36,777 nt of DNA from assembly GCA_001556995.1 (NCBI GenBank), contig LSKF01000113.1, positions 1 to 36,777 of the forward strand. The letters run 5' to 3'. Positions within the stretch are counted from its first letter, which is position 1. Each line of letters opens with the position of its first letter. This document shows, in pieces, positions 24,322 through 31,325 of this stretch. The position numbers and the translations under genes are program-made. The notes under the pieces were generated by a model that saw only the letters and a program-made list of their open reading frames with translations, was not told the DNA's origin and searched no databases. Origin of the DNA: Erythrobacteraceae bacterium CCH12-C2 (GTDB lineage Bacteria > Pseudomonadota > Alphaproteobacteria > Sphingomonadales > Sphingomonadaceae).

Positions 24322-24973
24322 CAAGCCCGTCACGCCTCACGATGCGGATGCGGCGTTCGATGCGGTTGCCGTGGCGGCCGAGCCATCCGCCGGGGCTTTT
24401 AACCGCGCGGGTTTTGGGGCTGGGCAGGGCTGCGGCCATGCGGCTCGCTTCGTCTGCGGACATCCGCGCGGCGGAGTGATCGAAGTATCGCTGCGATCCG
24501 GCCTCGGCGCCATAGGTGCCGATCCCGGTTTCGGCGACGTTGAGGTATACCTCCATGATCCGCCGCTTGCCCCACACAGCCTCGATCCAGAAGGTGAACC
24601 ACGCTTCAAGACCTTTGCGGAAATAGCCGCCGCCTTGCCACAGGAAGACGTTCTTGGCGGTCTGCTGACTGATGGTCGATCCGCCCCGGATGCGCCCGCC
24701 TTCGGCATTTTCGCGCATCGCCTGCTCGATCGCTTCGGTATCGAAGCCGAAATGTTCGCAGAACCGCGAATCCTCCGCCGCGATAACTGCTGAGACCAGA
24801 TTGCGGTCAATATTGTCGAGGCTCTCCCAATCCTTGGTGATCCCGTTTTCGTCCATGATCATGGTCGCGGTGACCGGCACCGGGAGCCATTTGAACGCGA
24901 TCACCAGCAGCAGGGTGATGCCGACGAACCACAGAATGGCTTTGGCGATATAGTGGGCAATGGTGAGAGCCAT
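24302..24973 (-). CDS. mtgA: Monofunctional biosynthetic peptidoglycan transglycosylase
   Basis: 223 residues. One N-terminal membrane anchor (about 10-28) and a GT51 glycosyltransferase domain that polymerises lipid II into glycan strands. Catalytic glutamate is in AAEDSRFCEHFGFD, and the GGSTISQQTAKN, RKGLEAWFTFWIE and KRRIMEVYLN motifs are all present. No transpeptidase domain follows, hence MtgA rather than a class A PBP. ATG 24973 was chosen (MALTIAHY); an ATG at 25012 would add 13 residues. First gene of the overlapping chain leading to the sigma factor. Confidence 0.93.
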   Translation of the reverse strand: MALTIAHYIAKAILWFVGITLLLVIAFKWLPVPVTATMIMDENGITKDWESLDNIDRNLVSAVIAAEDSRFCEHFGFDTEAIEQAMRENAEGGRIRGGSTISQQTAKNVFLWQGGGYFRKGLEAWFTFWIEAVWGKRRIMEVYLNVAETGIGTYGAEAGSQRYFDHSAARMSADEASRMAAALPSPKTRAVKSPGGWLGRHGNRIERRIRIVRRDGLDACVYN

Positions 24974-25073
24974 GACGCGGCTGTAGCGCAGCGCGCGGGC
25001 GCGGGAAAGCATCGGCGCTTGTGCAGACCGCGGCGACGTGGCTAGTGAGGCGCAAATAACCGGGGAGAATTCC

Positions 25074-26414
25074 ATGCGCCAGTTCCACCGTCACGCCGCC
25101 GCCAGCGCTGCCGCGCTTGCCATCGCCAGTCTGGCTGCGCCCGCGCAGGCCGAAGACCCGGCCACCAAGGCTGCGATCGAGGCGGAGTATGACAATTACC
25201 TCGCCCCGCTGTTCCTCGATTTTCACCAGAACCCAGAACTGTCGTTCCTCGAAAACCGCACCGCCGCAAAGATGGCCGCGGAACTGCGCGCGGCGGGCCT
25301 TGAGGTAACCGAGGGCGTCGGCAAGACCGGCGTGGTCGGCATCCTCAAGAACGGCAAGGGGCCGACGATCCTGCTGCGCGCCGACATGGACGGGCTGCCA
25401 GTCGAGGAAAAGAGCGGCCTCGCCTATGCTTCCAAGGCCATGCAGATCGGTGAGGACGGCAAGGAATATCCGGTGATGCACGCCTGCGGGCACGATACGC
25501 ACATCACTGCGATGGTCGGCACTGCACGGCGGCTGGCGGCGATGAAGGACAAGTGGAAGGGCACGCTGATGTTCGTGGTCCAGCCCGCCGAGGAAGGCGT
25601 GCGCGGGGCCAAAGCGATGATGGACGACGGGCTCTACCAGCGGTTCGGCAAGCCCGATTATGCGCTGGCCTTCCACGTCGCCGCCGAACTCGAGACGGGC
25701 AAGGTCTCGGCCTCGGAGGGCATTCAGTATTCGAGCTCGGACTCGCTCGACATCCGCGTGCCGGGGATCGGCACCCACGGCGCCGCGCCGCATCTCGGGC
25801 GCGATCCGGTCTATATCGCCTCGCAGATCGTGACCGCGCTGCAATCGATCGACAGCCGCGAGATTTCGCCCACCAAGCCGGTGGTGGTGACGGTCGGCTC
25901 GTTCCATGCCGGTTCCAAGCACAACATCATCTCGGACGAGGCCAAGCTGCAAGTCACCGTGCGCGCCAATGACGAGGAGACCCGCGAACAGGTGATCGCC
26001 ACGGTTGAGCGGATCGCGGTCAACATCGGCAAGGCGCATGGCCTGCCCGATAATCTGCCGGTGGAGGTCAAACGCCTGTCGGGCACGCCGACCACCATCA
26101 ACGATGCGGCGCTCGCCCGCCGCCTCAACGCGGTGATGCAGCGCGAGCTGGGCGCGGCGGCGTTCCAGCCGTTTGAGCAGCGGAACATGGGGGCTGAGGA
26201 CTTCACCTATTTCGTCGGCCCCGACACGGGCGTGCCGGGCTACTACTTCGCGGTCGGCGGCACGACGCCTGAACGCATCGCGGCAGCGGCAGCGGGTGGC
26301 CCGCCGATTGCCGGGCACCACTCTCCCCTGTTCCAGGTCGCCCCGCGTGAGAGCATTGTGCTGGGCACAAGGGCGATGGTGGCAGCGGTGCTGGATCTGG
26401 CCGGAAAGAAGTAA
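25074..26414 (+). CDS. Secreted M20-family amidohydrolase / aminoacylase
   Basis: 446 residues with a signal peptide (cleaved near AQA-EDPATK, about residue 26). M20D peptidase features: LLRADMDGLPVEE, the metal ligand cluster HACGHDTH, the catalytic glutamate pair in QPAEEG, and a C-terminal GAEDF metal motif. Relatives remove acyl groups from amino acids (hippurate or N-acetyl amino acids). The substrate here is not predictable. ATG 25074 has GGGGAG upstream. Divergent from mtgA. Confidence 0.92.
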   Translation: MRQFHRHAAASAAALAIASLAAPAQAEDPATKAAIEAEYDNYLAPLFLDFHQNPELSFLENRTAAKMAAELRAAGLEVTEGVGKTGVVGILKNGKGPTILLRADMDGLPVEEKSGLAYASKAMQIGEDGKEYPVMHACGHDTHITAMVGTARRLAAMKDKWKGTLMFVVQPAEEGVRGAKAMMDDGLYQRFGKPDYALAFHVAAELETGKVSASEGIQYSSSDSLDIRVPGIGTHGAAPHLGRDPVYIASQIVTALQSIDSREISPTKPVVVTVGSFHAGSKHNIISDEAKLQVTVRANDEETREQVIATVERIAVNIGKAHGLPDNLPVEVKRLSGTPTTINDAALARRLNAVMQRELGAAAFQPFEQRNMGAEDFTYFVGPDTGVPGYYFAVGGTTPERIAAAAAGGPPIAGHHSPLFQVAPRESIVLGTRAMVAAVLDLAGKK

Positions 26415-26436
26415 AGCAGCCGATTTGTTCCCCAAA

Positions 26437-26452
26437 TGTTTCACGTGAAACA
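26437..26452. promoter_or_regulatory. parS centromere site
   Basis: The sequence TGTTTCACGTGAAACA is a perfect match to the conserved chromosomal parS consensus bound by ParB. It is part of an 18-base perfect palindrome (26436-26453). It lies in the gap after the M20 gene. parS sites cluster around the chromosomal origin, so the window is probably origin-proximal. No parB gene is present here. Confidence 0.9.
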
Positions 26453-26472
26453 TGGGCGGAGCCACCATGCGA

Positions 26473-26504
26473 AAAGGGCGCTGCGATTGCTCGCAGCGCC
26501 CTTT
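26473..26504. terminator. Bidirectional terminator between the M20 gene and rpoH
   Basis: A 13-bp perfect stem AAAGGGCGCTGCG/CGCAGCGCCCTTT encloses a six-base loop, with A and T runs at its ends. It serves the two convergent transcripts. Confidence 0.85.
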
Positions 26505-26576
26505 CGATTTTGAACAATGACCGGCCGATGAGTGGGCAATGACGGCGCAACGACAGCGCTACGCCGTGCCCGCCGC

Positions 26577-27500
26577 TTACGCCATCCCCGGCAGCAGCCG
26601 TTCACCCGCGATCCGCTGCATCGCCTTTTGCAGCTTTTCGAACGCCCGCACCTCGATCTGGCGGATGCGTTCGCGGCTGACGTCGTAGGCCTGCGACAGT
26701 TCTTCCAGCGTCTGCGGCTTGTCGGTCAGGCGGCGTTCGGTGAGGATGTGGCGTTCGCGCTCGTTGAGGCTGTTCATCGCTTCGGCCAGCATCGCCATGC
26801 GCATCTGCGATTCCTCGGCCTCGGCCACGGTCTCGTCCTGCAGCGGCCGATCATCGGTCAGCCAGTCCTGCCACTCGCCCGCGCCTTCCTCATCCCCGCG
26901 CAAGCTGACGTTGAGCGAGGCATCGCCGCCCATCATCATCCGGCGGTTCATGTTGATCACTTCCTGCTCGGGCACGCCGAGGTCGGTCGCGATCTTGGTT
27001 ACGTCTTCGGGCGAGAGGTCGCTGTCCTCATAGGCCTCAAGCTGCTTCTTCATCCGGCGAAGGTTGAAGAACAGCTTCTTCTGGGCCGCGGTGGTGCCCA
27101 TTTTCACGAGGCTCCACGAACGCAGGATGAACTCCTGAATCGAGGCCTTGATCCACCACATCGCGTAGGTCGCGAGGCGGAAGCCGCGATCGGGTTCGAA
27201 TTTCTTGACGCCCTGCATCAGGCCGACATTGCCCTCGGAAATGAGGTCAGCGACGGGCAGGCCATAGCCGCGGTATCCCATCGCGATCTTTGCGACGAGC
27301 CGCAGGTGGCTGGAAACGAGCTGGGCCGCCGCTTCGGGATCTTCGTGTTCCTGATAGCGCTTGGCGAGCATGTATTCCTGCTCAGCGGTCAGCACCGGGA
27401 ACTTGCGAATTTCGGAAAGATAGCGGTTGAGCGACTGCTCCCCATTCAGGGCAGGTAGCGCAGACGCCTTTTTTCGGACAGTGGGGGACTTGGTCACCAT
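26577..27500 (-). CDS. rpoH: RNA polymerase sigma-32 (heat shock) factor
   Basis: 307 residues. Region 2 contains NVGLMQGVKKFEPDRGFRLATYAMWWIK, and the RpoH-specific box QKKLFFNLR lies at 140-148, which separates it from RpoD and RpoS. Region 4 (TLEELSQAYDVSRERIRQIEVRAFEKL) is complete. It directs transcription of chaperone and protease genes. ATG 27500 follows a purine-rich AAAGGTTAGG. Alphaproteobacteria often have two rpoH copies, so this may be one of a pair. Confidence 0.95.
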   Translation of the reverse strand: MVTKSPTVRKKASALPALNGEQSLNRYLSEIRKFPVLTAEQEYMLAKRYQEHEDPEAAAQLVSSHLRLVAKIAMGYRGYGLPVADLISEGNVGLMQGVKKFEPDRGFRLATYAMWWIKASIQEFILRSWSLVKMGTTAAQKKLFFNLRRMKKQLEAYEDSDLSPEDVTKIATDLGVPEQEVINMNRRMMMGGDASLNVSLRGDEEGAGEWQDWLTDDRPLQDETVAEAEESQMRMAMLAEAMNSLNERERHILTERRLTDKPQTLEELSQAYDVSRERIRQIEVRAFEKLQKAMQRIAGERLLPGMA

Positions 27501-27611
27501 TGATTGCCTAACCTTTCTGTGTCGACCGCTGTGGCGGGACCCCTGATGGGCATCCCGCGCTGGGCCACGGGTTCAGTGTATACGCGAAAAATCAGCAGAT
27601 GGTTGCGCTTT

Positions 27612-28565
27612 TCATCGATCACTATCGCGCAGTTGGTCGATGAGTTCCTGCATGTCTTGCGGCAACTCGCTGCCGAATCGGAGCGTCTCGCCGGTCACCG
27701 GATGGACGAATCCCAACTCGGCGGCGTGCAGCGCTTGCCGGGTGAAGGCCAATGCTTCGAGCACGGGGCGCAAGGGTTTGGGTGTTCGGCCATAGGCAGG
27801 GTCTCCCAATAGAGGATGACCGATTGACGCAAAATGAACGCGCACCTGATGGGTCCGCCCGGTCTCCAGCCGGCACTCCACCAGCGCGGCATGTGCCAAT
27901 CGCTCCAGCACCGTATAATGGGTGATCGCCGATTTCCCGCGCGAGGAATTGTTGGGGAGCACCGTCATTTTCTTTCGGTCAGCATCCGAGCGGCCGACGC
28001 GGGCGTTGATGGTGCCTTCGGGCGGGGAGGGGTGCCCGGCGCAGACCGCGAGGTAGCGGCGGTGGACCGTGTGGGCGGCGAATTGCACCGCTAGGCCCTC
28101 ATGCGCGGCATCGGATTTGGCGACGACCAGCAGGCCCGATGTGTCCTTGTCTATGCGGTGGACGATCCCCGGTCGCGCCACCCCGTTGATGCCGGAAAGC
28201 TGCCCCCGGCAGTGGTGCAGCAGGGCGTTGACCAGCGTCCCGGTGATGTTGCCCACCGCCGGATGCACGACCATGCCCGCAGGCTTGTCGACCACGATAA
28301 CGTGCTGGTCTTCGTAGGCGATGGCGAGCGGGATGTCTTCGGGCTTGGCCTCGGCGGGCATGGCGGCGGCGATGATGATGCGGAACGGGGTGCCGCCTGC
28401 GACCTTCATCGAGGCCGAGGACGCGGTCTTGCCCGCGACATCGACCCGGCCCTCGTCAATCAATCCCTGCACCCGCGCACGGCTGAGACCCGTCGCTTCG
28501 GCCAGCGCCTTGTCGAGGCGGCTGGGGCTTGTCGTGGTGCCGGTGATGATTTCGGGTTCGCTCAC
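27612..28565 (-). CDS. rluD: 23S rRNA pseudouridine synthase, RluD type
   Basis: 317 residues. An N-terminal S4 RNA-binding domain (SRLDKALAEATGLSRARVQGLIDEGRV) precedes the pseudouridine synthase domain with catalytic Asp in HRIDKDTSGLLVVAK. ETGRTHQVRVH and GDPAYG are also conserved. RluD modifies helix 69 of 23S rRNA. The start is GTG 28565, preceded by GGGGGGCGGA. It is divergent from the REP-bracketed gene, and REP copies occupy its upstream region. Confidence 0.93.
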   Translation of the reverse strand: MSEPEIITGTTTSPSRLDKALAEATGLSRARVQGLIDEGRVDVAGKTASSASMKVAGGTPFRIIIAAAMPAEAKPEDIPLAIAYEDQHVIVVDKPAGMVVHPAVGNITGTLVNALLHHCRGQLSGINGVARPGIVHRIDKDTSGLLVVAKSDAAHEGLAVQFAAHTVHRRYLAVCAGHPSPPEGTINARVGRSDADRKKMTVLPNNSSRGKSAITHYTVLERLAHAALVECRLETGRTHQVRVHFASIGHPLLGDPAYGRTPKPLRPVLEALAFTRQALHAAELGFVHPVTGETLRFGSELPQDMQELIDQLRDSDR

Positions 28566-28578
28566 TCCGCCCCCCTAA

Positions 28579-28600
28579 CCGTTCGCCCTGAGCTTGTCGC
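28579..28600 (+). repeat. Truncated REP copy upstream of rluD
   Basis: CCGTTCGCCCTGAGCTTGTC matches the first part of the REP unit also found at 28616, 28943, 31223 and 31290, but the AAGG end is missing. It lies just before the complete copy at 28616, in the same orientation. Confidence 0.75.
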
Positions 28601-28615
28601 CATCTCACGCTCACA

Positions 28616-28645
28616 CCGTCTGCCCTGAGCTTGTCGAAGGGCTGC
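28616..28645 (+). repeat. REP copy, left arm of the pair bracketing the GIY-YIG domain
   Basis: A complete REP unit with core CCTGAGCTTGTCGAAGG. All 30 bases are the exact reverse complement of 28943-28972. After one extra base the similarity continues for about seven more bases (CTTTCTT). It ends 20 bases before the GIY-YIG start codon. Confidence 0.9.
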
Positions 28646-28665
28646 ACTTTCTTTAGGTCAACGAC

Positions 28666-29364
28666 ATGCCATTCTGGGCTTACATGCTCCACTGCAATGC
28701 AGGTCGGTTCTACACCGGCCACACTGATGATCTTGAGCGTCGTATCGCTCAACACCAGGCGGGGCATTTCGAAGGCTTCACCAAGCGCTACTTGCCGGTG
28801 GAGCTGGTCTGGGCGCAGGAATTCACGACGCGTGACGAGGCCAAGGCGGCAGAGCTGAGGATCAAGGGCTGGTCGCGGGCAAAAAAGCTCGCGCTGATCC
28901 GGGGGGATTGGGAAGCCATTTCGCGCTTGGCCAAGAAGAAAGGCAGCCCTTCGACAAGCTCAGGGCAGACGGAGTTAGGGGTTCCACCCCAGGCTCTCGC
29001 CGCCCTGCGCGCTGCCGCCGCCGCAGCGCACCCGCATGAGGCTTGTGGGTTGCTTTTGGGCGAGGGCGCGCGGATCACTGAGGTGAGGGAGACCCGCAAC
29101 GTCCACCCGGCACCCGCCACCCATTTCGAGATCGATCCGCAGGCGCTGATCGATGCCCACCGCGCCGCACGCGCCGGAGGTTCTGCGGTGGTGGGCTATT
29201 ACCACTCACACCCCTCCGGCCCGCCGGTCCCTTCCGCCACCGACCGTGCCTCAGCCTCAGGCGACGGGCGCGTCTGGGCCATCATCGCGGGCGACGACGT
29301 GACGTTCTGGCAAGACGGGGAACAGGGCTTTGTCGCTCTTTCCTTTGCCTGCCGCGATGGCTAG
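28666..29364 (+). CDS. GIY-YIG nuclease domain fused to a JAMM metalloprotease domain through a REP-encoded linker
   Basis: 232 residues. Residues 1-90 are a small GIY-YIG domain of the UvrC/YhbQ-like kind: Y6 in WAYML, Y16 in RFYTGHTDDLERR, and E63 before RIKGW, the expected catalytic positions. Residues 93-103 (GSPSTSSGQTE) are the translation of the REP at 28943-28972. Residues about 104-232 are a JAMM (Mov34/MPN, M67) domain with E125, H180 and H182 (HSHP), S190 and D193, a complete zinc-protease site. No ATG, GTG or TTG lies in frame between the REP and the JAMM domain, so the protease can only be made as part of the fusion. chpT follows ten bases later. I infer that a REP-flanked GIY-YIG gene landed in front of a formerly separate JAMM gene and took over its start. 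A sequencing frameshift is unlikely, since the frame is open throughout. Confidence 0.85.
   Translation: MPFWAYMLHCNAGRFYTGHTDDLERRIAQHQAGHFEGFTKRYLPVELVWAQEFTTRDEAKAAELRIKGWSRAKKLALIRGDWEAISRLAKKKGSPSTSSGQTELGVPPQALAALRAAAAAAHPHEACGLLLGEGARITEVRETRNVHPAPATHFEIDPQALIDAHRAARAGGSAVVGYYHSHPSGPPVPSATDRASASGDGRVWAIIAGDDVTFWQDGEQGFVALSFACRDG
28943..28972 (-). repeat. REP copy inside the fusion gene, right arm of the inverted pair
   Basis: Exact reverse complement of 28616-28645. It is translated as the linker GSPSTSSGQTE and replaces the region where the GIY-YIG gene should stop and the JAMM gene should start. Confidence 0.9.
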
Positions 29365-29373
29365 GACTGCGGC

Positions 29374-30027
29374 ATGATTTCCCAGACCGATCTCGCCGCG
29401 ATGCTGTGTTCGCGCCTCTGCCATGACATGCTCTCGCCCGTGGGTGCGCTCGCCAATGGGCTGGAGTTGCTCGCTGACGAGCAGGACCCGCAGATGCGCG
29501 CGCGCTGCATGGAGCTGCTCGAACAATCGGCCCGGATCAGCACCGACAAGCTGAAGTTCTTCCGCCTCGCGTTCGGCGCAGCGGGCGGCTTTGGCGAGGC
29601 GATCCCGATCGATGAGGCCAAGGCCGTGATCGATGCGCTCGCCTCTGATGCCAAGCGGGTCGAGGTCAATTGGGCGATTGCCGAACCCAGCCTGCCCAAG
29701 CCGGCGGTCAAGGTGCTGCTCAACCTTGCCCAGATTTCGCTCGATGCGCTGGTGCGCGGCGGCACGCTCGATATCGGGGCCGAGCGGCGCGACGGCGCGG
29801 TCGAGATCGTCACCCGCGCGCGCGGTGAGCGGATCGCCTTTGACGAAACCATCGGCCGCGCGCTGCAGGGCGACCTTGATGAGGGCGAGATCACCAGCCG
29901 CACCGCCGCTGCGCACATGATCGCGGTGCTGGCCGAGGAGATGGAGGGCGGGCTGCAATACAAGCTCGGCGATGGCGCGCTGGTGCTCGGCGCGGTCCTG
30001 CCCGAGCCTGAAGGCATGATCGGCTAA
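29374..30027 (+). CDS. chpT: Histidine phosphotransferase ChpT
   Basis: 217 residues. The phospho-accepting histidine is H17 in LCHDMLSPVGALANG, the H-box form of the ChpT family, followed by a degenerate ATPase-like C-terminal domain that has no nucleotide-binding motifs. In Caulobacter, ChpT carries phosphate from the hybrid kinase CckA to CtrA and CpdR, linking the cell cycle to ClpXP proteolysis. Ten bases separate it from the fusion gene, so they are probably co-transcribed. Confidence 0.88.
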   Translation: MISQTDLAAMLCSRLCHDMLSPVGALANGLELLADEQDPQMRARCMELLEQSARISTDKLKFFRLAFGAAGGFGEAIPIDEAKAVIDALASDAKRVEVNWAIAEPSLPKPAVKVLLNLAQISLDALVRGGTLDIGAERRDGAVEIVTRARGERIAFDETIGRALQGDLDEGEITSRTAAAHMIAVLAEEMEGGLQYKLGDGALVLGAVLPEPEGMIG

Positions 30028-30041
30028 GAGGGGCAAAGACG

Positions 30042-30752
30042 GTGGGGGAGGACGAACTGGTTCACGAGGAACGCCCCTCGCCCAACTACGACGAACGCAC
30101 CCTGCCGATCAGCATGGTGGTGCTGCACTACACCGAGATGAAGCCGGTCGGTGCGGCGCTTGAGCGCCTGACCGATCCCGAGGCCAAGGTCAGCGCGCAT
30201 TACCTCATCACCGAAGAAGGCGGGGTGATCCGGCTGGTGTCTGAGGACAATCGCGCCTGGCACGCGGGGACCAGCTTCTGGCGCGGGATTCCGGATGTGA
30301 ATTCGGCCAGCATTGGGATTGAGCTGGATCATCCCGGCCACGGTCTGGGCTATCGCGGCTTTGCCGAGGCCCAGATCGACGCGCTGATCCCGTTGCTCGC
30401 GCGGATCGTGAAGCACTATGACATCCCGCGCGCCAATGTGGTCGGCCATTCCTGCGTCGCGCCGATGCGGAAAGTCGATCCGGGCGAGCTGTTTCCGTGG
30501 GACCGCCTCGCCGATTACAAGCTTTGCCTGCCACGCCCGGCGTGCCTTGCGGCGGGCAATCCGTTCCACAATGACGGGTCGTTCTTCCTGGCGCTGGAGC
30601 GCTACGGTTACGACATCACCGATCAGGCCAAGGCGGTCGAGGCCTTCGAGCGCCGCTGGCGGCCCGAGCGCATTACCGGCGTGCCGGATGGCGAGGTGGC
30701 GGCGATCCTGTGGCAACTGCTGCTCGACCGCGATGAGGGGCGGACGCGCTAG
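30042..30752 (+). CDS. N-acetylmuramoyl-L-alanine amidase, AmiD-like
   Basis: 236 residues of the Amidase_2 (PGRP-like) family, which cuts the bond between muramic acid and the stem peptide. Zinc ligands H29 (VVLHYT), H136 (VVGHS) and D146 (KVDPG) are present, with E94 in IGIELDHPGH. The C-terminal 70 residues (FFLALERYGYDITD) resemble a peptidoglycan-binding domain. Start is GTG 30042 with GAGGGG upstream. There is no obvious signal peptide, so it may act on recycled cytoplasmic muropeptides or its start may lie elsewhere. It follows chpT by 14 bases. Confidence 0.87.
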   Translation: MGEDELVHEERPSPNYDERTLPISMVVLHYTEMKPVGAALERLTDPEAKVSAHYLITEEGGVIRLVSEDNRAWHAGTSFWRGIPDVNSASIGIELDHPGHGLGYRGFAEAQIDALIPLLARIVKHYDIPRANVVGHSCVAPMRKVDPGELFPWDRLADYKLCLPRPACLAAGNPFHNDGSFFLALERYGYDITDQAKAVEAFERRWRPERITGVPDGEVAAILWQLLLDRDEGRTR

Positions 30753-30778
30753 CCATTCCTGCAACTTGCGCCTATATG
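30750..30778 (+). promoter_or_regulatory. Possible promoter of rnpB
   Basis: TATATG at 30773-30778 lies eight bases before the predicted 5' end of RNase P RNA. A weak -35 match, TAGCCA, lies 17 bases upstream at 30750-30755, overlapping the end of the amidase gene. Confidence 0.3.
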
Positions 30779-30785
30779 GGCGGCG

Positions 30786-31193
30786 TCAGGGGGCCTGAGG
30801 CAGCCGCGCTATGTGCGAGGAAAGTCCGGGCTCCACGAAACAAGGGTGGCGGGTAACGCCCGCCGGCCGCCTTTCGGGGCGGCAAGGGAAAGTGCCACAG
30901 AGAGTATACCGCCGATGGACCCTAAAGGTCACAGGCAAGGGTGAAAGGGTGCGGTAAAAGCGCACCGGGGGGCTGGCAACAGCAACCGCATGGCAAACCC
31001 CACCCGGAGCAAGGCCGAATAGGGGCCGCGCGCCCGCCGCAAGGCGGGTAGGGGAGTTTCGCCCCGAGCGGCCCGGGTTGGCTGCTAGAGCGCCGGAGCA
31101 ATCCAGCGCCCAGATGAATGGCTGCCACCGCAGGCCCGTCCCGCAAGGGATACCGCCTGAGGAGACAGAACCCGGCTTATGATGGCCCCCTGA
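30786..31193 (+). ncRNA. rnpB: RNase P RNA, bacterial type A
   Basis: About 408 nt. The conserved core is clear: GAGGAAAGTCCGGGCTCC (P4, CR-I), CCACAGAGAGTATACCGCC, GGTAAAAGCGCACC and the 3' CR-V segment GAGGAGACAGAACCCGGCTTA. The ends were set by the P1 stem, TCAGGGGGCC at 30786-30795 pairing with GGCCCCCTGA at 31184-31193. It is the catalytic RNA that matures tRNA 5' ends. Confidence 0.96.
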
Positions 31194-31222
31194 TATAAAG
31201 CGCAGTGCGCAAGCAACCTACT

Positions 31223-31316
31223 TCCGTTCGTCCTGAGCCTGTCGAAGGACTGCCCTTCTTTTGGCTCAGTTTGCGAAAAGCAAAAGCAGGGCTTCGACAA
31301 GCTCAGCCCGAACGGT
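31223..31316. repeat. Inverted REP pair between rnpB and ugd
   Basis: CCGTTCGTCCTGAGCCTGTC at about 31224 and, facing it, a copy at about 31290-31315 (CTTCGACAAGCTCAGCCC) form an imperfect 25-bp inverted repeat around 42 bases. REP units arranged head to head are typical of such repeats. It may also end transcription of rnpB and ugd, which converge here. Confidence 0.85.
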
Positions 31317-31325
31317 TTTGGGGGG

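Noticed and set aside
27501..27611. Heat-shock-type promoter before rpoH
   Set aside because: I found no convincing -35/-10 pair for sigma-32 or sigma-70 in this gap, only loose matches.
28456..28767. Minus-strand open frame upstream of rluD containing FDKLRADG
   Set aside because: That peptide is the typical translation of a REP unit on the other strand; the frame is antisense to the GIY-YIG start.
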